From Clostridium intestinale DSM 6191 (GTDB lineage Bacteria; Bacillota; Clostridia; Clostridiales; Clostridiaceae), in assembly GCF_900130055.1 (NCBI RefSeq), contig NZ_FQXU01000005.1, forward strand, positions 62,001 through 126,000: a stretch of DNA of 64,000 bases. Direction: 5' to 3'. Positions within the stretch are counted from its first letter, which is position 1. Each line of letters opens with the position of its first letter. Made by a program: the position numbers and the translations under genes. This document shows positions 62,729-64,000 of this stretch, one piece after another. A model generated the notes under the pieces. It saw only the letters and a program-made list of their open reading frames with translations, ran no database searches and was not told the origin of the DNA.

Positions 62729-64000
62729 ATGGGAATAAAAGAAACAATATTAAATTTTATGAAAGAACAGGCTTACAGGCCAATGGATATACAAGAATTA
62801 AGCCAAGTTTTTGATATACAAAGAGATGAGTATAAAGCATTTAAAAAATGTATTAAATCTATGGAAAGAGAAGGCTTAATTATTAGGAATAAAAATGATA
62901 AGTTAGGCGTTCCAGAAAGAATGGGTTTAATAACTGGTAAACTTCAGGTTCATCAAAAAGGCTTTGGATTCTTAATACCTGATGAAGAAGGCAGACAAGA
63001 CGTGTTTATTCCAAGTTCGAATATGAACGGGGCCTTAAATGGAGACAGAGTAGTAGCAAAGATTCTTAAAGAAGATGTTGGAGCTAAAAAATGTGAAGGT
63101 GAAATAAGAGAAGTAATAGAAAGAGCTAATAGAAGCTTTGTAGGAGTATATGAAGATTCTAAAAATTTTGGATTTGTAGTTCCAGAAGATAAGAGAATTC
63201 AAAATGATGTTTTTATATCTAGAAAGGATAGAAATGGAGCCGAAACTGGAGATCTAGTTATAGTTGAAATAGTTAAATGGGCAGATCAAAGAAGAAATCC
63301 AGAAGGCGTAGTTACAGAGGTTTTAGGTAAAAAAGGTGAAAAAGGGCTAGATATACTAACGATTATTAAAAAATATGGACTTCCGGAAGAATTTACAGAT
63401 AAGGTTCTTAACTTTGTAGAAGGGATAGAAGAAGAAATCTCAGATAAAGATTTAAAAGGAAGAAGAGACCTAAGAAATATAAAAATGGTAACTATTGATG
63501 GAGAAGATGCTAAAGATCTAGATGATGCTGTATCCATTGAGAAATTAAAAGATGGAACTTATAAATTAGGAGTCCATATAGCAGACGTTACCCATTATGT
63601 TAGAGAAAAAAATCCTTTAGATAAAGAAGCCTTAAAGAGAGCGACATCAGTGTATTTAATAGATAGAGTTATCCCTATGCTTCCTAAAAAGTTATCTAAT
63701 GGAATATGCTCATTAAATCCTAAAGTTGATAGATTAACATTAAGTTGTAGTATGATAATAAACAAGGACGGTAAGGTTATTGATCATGAAATATATGAGT
63801 CAGTAATTAAAACATCTGAAAGAATGACCTACACTGATGTTACTAAAATACTTAAAGATGGAGATAAGGATTTAATAGAAAAATATGAATATTTATATGA
63901 GGACTTTAAGGCTATGGAAGAGCTTTGTCATATCCTTAATAATAAGAGGTTAAAAAGAGGAGCAATTGATTTCGAATTTGAAGAGTCTAAAATCATATTA
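62729..64000 (+). CDS. rnr: Ribonuclease R, N-terminal part cut by window edge
   Basis: RNase R is a 3'-5' exoribonuclease that degrades structured RNA. The visible 424 residues hold an N-terminal winged-helix segment, two cold-shock-type RNA-binding regions (GFGFLIPDEEGRQDVFIPSS and NFGFVVPEDKRIQNDVFIS), and the start of the RNB catalytic domain with TIDGEDAKDLDDAVSIE and GVHIADVTHYV. CGGAGGA precedes the ATG. The gene continues beyond the right edge; in clostridia smpB and ssrA often follow. Confidence 0.95.
   Translation, partial: MGIKETILNFMKEQAYRPMDIQELSQVFDIQRDEYKAFKKCIKSMEREGLIIRNKNDKLGVPERMGLITGKLQVHQKGFGFLIPDEEGRQDVFIPSSNMNGALNGDRVVAKILKEDVGAKKCEGEIREVIERANRSFVGVYEDSKNFGFVVPEDKRIQNDVFISRKDRNGAETGDLVIVEIVKWADQRRNPEGVVTEVLGKKGEKGLDILTIIKKYGLPEEFTDKVLNFVEGIEEEISDKDLKGRRDLRNIKMVTIDGEDAKDLDDAVSIEKLKDGTYKLGVHIADVTHYVREKNPLDKEALKRATSVYLIDRVIPMLPKKLSNGICSLNPKVDRLTLSCSMIINKDGKVIDHEIYESVIKTSERMTYTDVTKILKDGDKDLIEKYEYLYEDFKAMEELCHILNNKRLKRGAIDFEFEESKIIL

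Overview
The window is AT-rich, gene-dense DNA, almost all transcribed left to right. It looks like chromosomal sequence of a spore-forming anaerobe of Clostridium sensu stricto or a close relative. Reasons: strong GGAGG ribosome sites with ATG/GTG/TTG starts, the clostridial order maf-radC-mreBCD-mrdA-minCDE-rodA-mgsA, a SpoIVFA/SpoIVFB-like pair, the rplU-prp-rpmA-obg cluster with the cleavable L27 N-terminus typical of Firmicutes, and an S-box (SAM-I) riboswitch. No rRNA, tRNA, insertion sequence, prophage or CRISPR array was found. Species cannot be fixed from the sequence alone.

Layout. 1-5.6 kb: partial pyruvate kinase (minus strand), dipeptidase pepD, a 59-residue winged-helix protein, a secreted NlpC/P60 hydrolase behind a promoter buried in a perfect palindrome, and a SPOR-like membrane protein. 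5-17.5 kb: the cell-shape and division block (maf, radC, mreBCD, PBP2, minCDE, rodA), methylglyoxal synthase and the sporulation signalling pair spoIVFA-like/spoIVFB. 17.6-28 kb: radical SAM protein, DUF2344 protein, RNase G, L21/Prp/L27, Obg, YhbY, NadD, YqeK, an LCP cell-wall ligase and a pseudouridine synthase; minus-strand DacF follows. 29-34 kb: a ComEA-like protein, a DUF350 protein and the SAM-riboswitch-controlled metNIQ importer. 34-41 kb: superoxide dismutase, RlmD, a receiver/HD-GYP protein, an ITPase-like protein, a TetR regulator next to thiolase, and a cold-shock protein. 41-50 kb: a membrane HD-GYP sensor, a polar amino-acid ABC importer and the modABC molybdate importer, the last two behind leader terminators. 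50-57.6 kb is the most accessory part: a short siroheme reductase-like protein, a MORN protein, and an operon of unrecognised proteins around a lipoprotein and a tandemly duplicated ATP-grasp ligase; then a GIY-YIG protein and a chemoreceptor. 57.7-64 kb: copper exporter copA-copZ behind a CsoR-type operator, a membrane pyrophosphatase and the start of RNase R.

The least explained signals are mostly non-coding. (i) A structured RNA element of about 130 nt occurs twice, before rng and before the comEA-like gene; its 5' end lies inside the preceding coding sequence in the first copy. (ii) A tandem array of five related hairpins, most with covarying stems and a conserved pyrimidine-rich loop, fills the metQ-sodA gap. 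(iii) A matched pair of TetR-type operators, TAGAC-N6-GTCTA, flanks the tetR gene. (iv) Leader terminators with candidate leader peptides precede the amino-acid and molybdate importers. The most interesting coding locus is the lipoprotein plus double ATP-grasp operon, which recalls YgiB/YgiC-type peptide-ligase systems.
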